Source of the DNA: Veillonellaceae bacterium UBA5809
GTDB lineage: Bacteria > Bacillota > Negativicutes > Veillonellales > Dialisteraceae
NCBI GenBank assembly: GCA_002417965.1
Contig: DIDD01000076.1
Coordinates: forward strand, 1 to 8,466
Length of the DNA stretch: 8,466 nt
Direction: 5' to 3'
The notes beneath the pieces are model-generated. The model searched no databases and was not told the origin of the DNA. It saw only the letters and a program-made list of their open reading frames with translations. Below, piece by piece: positions 6,605 through 8,466 of this stretch. Position 1 is the first letter of the stretch. Every line of letters starts with the position of its first letter. The position numbers and the translations under genes were made by a program.

Positions 6605-8461
6605 TTGAATAAATTTGTGAAGAATGTAGCGTTGTATGTACTCCTGATTATTATTGCGGTGTCCATATTCAATACATTCGTCCAGCCTCAGGAAAGACGT
6701 TCGGAAATCACGTACAGTGATTTTGTGGCACAGGTCCAGAACAAGAACGTGCAGTCTGTCGTGATGACACACAATTCAGTGACGGGAAAGCTGAATGACG
6801 GGACCCAGTTTTCTACCTATATCCCGGATAATGATACCCAGCTCCTGCCCCAGATGAATCAGGCAGGGGTCGTGATTACGGCCAAGCCGCCGGAACAGCC
6901 TTCCTGGTGGATGAGTCTTCTTTCTTCGCTTCTTCCGATTTTAATTCTGGTCGGGGTATGGTTCTGGATTATGAACCAGACCCAGGGCGGCGGCGGACGG
7001 GTGATGAACTTTGGAAAATCCCGCGCCAAAATGACGGAAGAGGGACAGGTTCATGTGACCTTTGCCGATGTGGCAGGGGAAGATGAAGCCAAGACGGAAC
7101 TGGCAGAGGTAGTGGATTTTCTGCGGAATCCGTCGAAGTATGTGGCCATCGGAGCAAAAATTCCGAAAGGTATCCTGCTGGTGGGACCTCCCGGAACAGG
7201 GAAGACTCTTCTGGCCAAAGCCGTGGCGGGAGAGGCGAAGGTTCCGTTTTTCTCCATTTCCGGTTCGGATTTTGTCGAGATGTTTGTCGGTGTGGGCGCT
7301 TCCCGTGTAAGAGACCTTTTTGCACAGGCGAAGAAGAATGCACCCTGTATTGTATTTATTGACGAAATTGATGCGGTGGGCCGTCAGCGCGGCGCCGGTC
7401 TCGGCGGCGGGCATGATGAGAGGGAACAGACACTGAACCAGCTCCTCGTGGAGATGGACGGATTCGGAGCCAATGAGGGGATTATTACGCTGGCGGCCAC
7501 GAACCGTCCGGATATCCTGGATCCGGCGCTGCTCCGCCCGGGCCGTTTCGACCGTCAGGTGGTAGTGGGCCGTCCTGATCTGCAGGGCCGTGTGGCGATT
7601 CTCAAGGTGCATGCGAAAAACAAGCCCCTTGATTCTGATGTGGATCTGGAAACGATTGCCAAGAAAGTGCCCGGGTTTACCGGCGCCGACCTGGCCAATC
7701 TGCTGAATGAAGCGGCTCTTCTGGCAGCCCGTGAGTCCAGACGGACCATCTCCATGGCCGATCTGGAAGAAGCCAGTGAAAAGGTGGCTTACGGTCCGGA
7801 GCGCAAGAGCCACAGAGTCAGCGAGGCGGAGAAAAGAATTACCGCCTATCATGAATCGGGCCATGCTATTATGGCCACTGTCCTGAAGGATGCTGATCCG
7901 GTTCATAAAGTGACCATCATTCCCCGCGGGCAGGCAGGCGGCTATACGATGATGCTTCCCCAGGAGGAACGGTCCTTTATTACCAAATCCCACCTGATGG
8001 CGCAGATCAGGGTTGCCCTGGGAGGACGCTGTGCGGAGCAGATCATTTTCAATGAAATCTCCAGCGGAGCTTCCGGAGATCTCCAGCAGGTGACGGCGAT
8101 TCTGCGGAAGATGATTATGGAATGGGGCATGAGCGACCGCTTGGGACCCATGATTTTCGGAGAACATCATGAACAGATATTCCTGGGCAAACAGCTCGGA
8201 TCAGAACGGAATTACGGCGAAGCCGTGGCGACGATTATCGATGAGGAAATGCACAAGTACCTCAACGAAGCCTATAACGATACGCTGCGCACGCTGAATG
8301 ACAATATTGAAGTCCTTCATGCGATGGCGAAGGCGCTGCTGGAAGTAGAAACCATTGACCACAAACAGGTGGAAAATCTTTTCCGCTACCATGCGCTGAA
8401 AGCTCCGGAGATTCCCGAGGCAGCTGATCCTGCGGGTCCGCAGCCGAGTCCGGCGCAGTAA
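6605..8461 (+). CDS. ftsH: ATP-dependent zinc metalloprotease FtsH
   Basis: FtsH is a membrane-anchored hexameric AAA+ protease that extracts and degrades damaged membrane proteins and some regulators. The 618-residue protein has a first membrane helix (~7-25), a short extracytoplasmic domain, and a second helix (~103-124). The AAA+ module has Walker A GPPGTGKT (194-201), pore motif FVGVG (227-231), Walker B IVFIDEIDAVG (249-259), and the second region of homology TNRPDILDPALLRPGRFDR (299-317) with its arginine finger. The M41 zinc site is HESGH (416-420), with the third ligand Asp492 in SGASGD. A short proline-rich tail ends the protein. Start TTG 6605 follows a G-rich binding site by about 6 bases and gives the usual basic residues before the first helix. 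No ATG fits better. All catalytic residues are present, and length is normal for the family. Transcription comes from its own promoter(s), and probably also by read-through from hpt. Confidence 0.97.
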   Translation: MNKFVKNVALYVLLIIIAVSIFNTFVQPQERRSEITYSDFVAQVQNKNVQSVVMTHNSVTGKLNDGTQFSTYIPDNDTQLLPQMNQAGVVITAKPPEQPSWWMSLLSSLLPILILVGVWFWIMNQTQGGGGRVMNFGKSRAKMTEEGQVHVTFADVAGEDEAKTELAEVVDFLRNPSKYVAIGAKIPKGILLVGPPGTGKTLLAKAVAGEAKVPFFSISGSDFVEMFVGVGASRVRDLFAQAKKNAPCIVFIDEIDAVGRQRGAGLGGGHDEREQTLNQLLVEMDGFGANEGIITLAATNRPDILDPALLRPGRFDRQVVVGRPDLQGRVAILKVHAKNKPLDSDVDLETIAKKVPGFTGADLANLLNEAALLAARESRRTISMADLEEASEKVAYGPERKSHRVSEAEKRITAYHESGHAIMATVLKDADPVHKVTIIPRGQAGGYTMMLPQEERSFITKSHLMAQIRVALGGRCAEQIIFNEISSGASGDLQQVTAILRKMIMEWGMSDRLGPMIFGEHHEQIFLGKQLGSERNYGEAVATIIDEEMHKYLNEAYNDTLRTLNDNIEVLHAMAKALLEVETIDHKQVENLFRYHALKAPEIPEAADPAGPQPSPAQ

Positions 8462-8466
8462 AAGAA

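Overview
This window is a stretch of core bacterial chromosome. All nine genes lie on the + strand and are tightly packed. The genes look like a Gram-positive-lineage (Bacillota) genome: the block divIC-yabR-...-tilS-hpt-ftsH is a known Bacillota neighbourhood, ribosome binding sites are strong GGAGG types, and promoters are sigma-A-like. The look of the FtsH, YabR and M48 proteins and the mid-50s GC feel suggest the Negativicutes (Dialister/Megasphaera-like), but that placement is from memory of family resemblance, not a search. I see no mobile element, CRISPR array, tRNA, rRNA or phage gene, and no gene-free stretch longer than 300 bases.

Layout. Positions 1-533 hold the C-terminal part of a peptide methionine sulfoxide reductase A (MsrA)-like gene cut by the window edge. 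Its first ~100 bases are abnormally G-rich and carry an in-frame stop, so they may be unreliable sequence. A clear intrinsic terminator (544-573) closes it. A good sigma-A-type promoter (602-630) then drives a secreted M48-family zinc metallopeptidase (655-1707). A second promoter with an extended -10 (1734-1742) precedes a D-alanyl-D-alanine carboxypeptidase that probably starts at TTG 1774, followed two bases later by a DivIC/FtsB-type septum protein. A third promoter (3010-3038) drives yabR (S1-domain RNA-binding protein). A hairpin with a weak U tract separates yabR from a Ppx/GppA-type phosphatase. That gene overlaps tilS by 4 bases, and tilS overlaps hpt by 13 bases. The ftsH gene has its own promoter region (6481-6571) with two candidate promoters and a small hairpin before its ribosome binding site, and starts at TTG 6605.

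How the genes fit together. The carboxypeptidase and DivIC belong to cell-wall trimming and septum assembly. Ppx/GppA (polyphosphate or (p)ppGpp turnover), TilS (tRNA-Ile lysidine), Hpt (purine salvage) and FtsH (membrane protein quality control) form the conserved housekeeping/stress end of the locus. In Bacillus subtilis the equivalent interval between yabR and tilS holds spoIIE and two other genes; here a Ppx/GppA gene occupies it and spoIIE is absent.

I found no convincing previously undescribed system. The points most worth a second look are the MsrA motif divergence and noisy window edge, the unassigned C-terminal domain of the M48 protease, the spoIIE-less gene order, the hairpin between yabR and ppx, and the ftsH leader.
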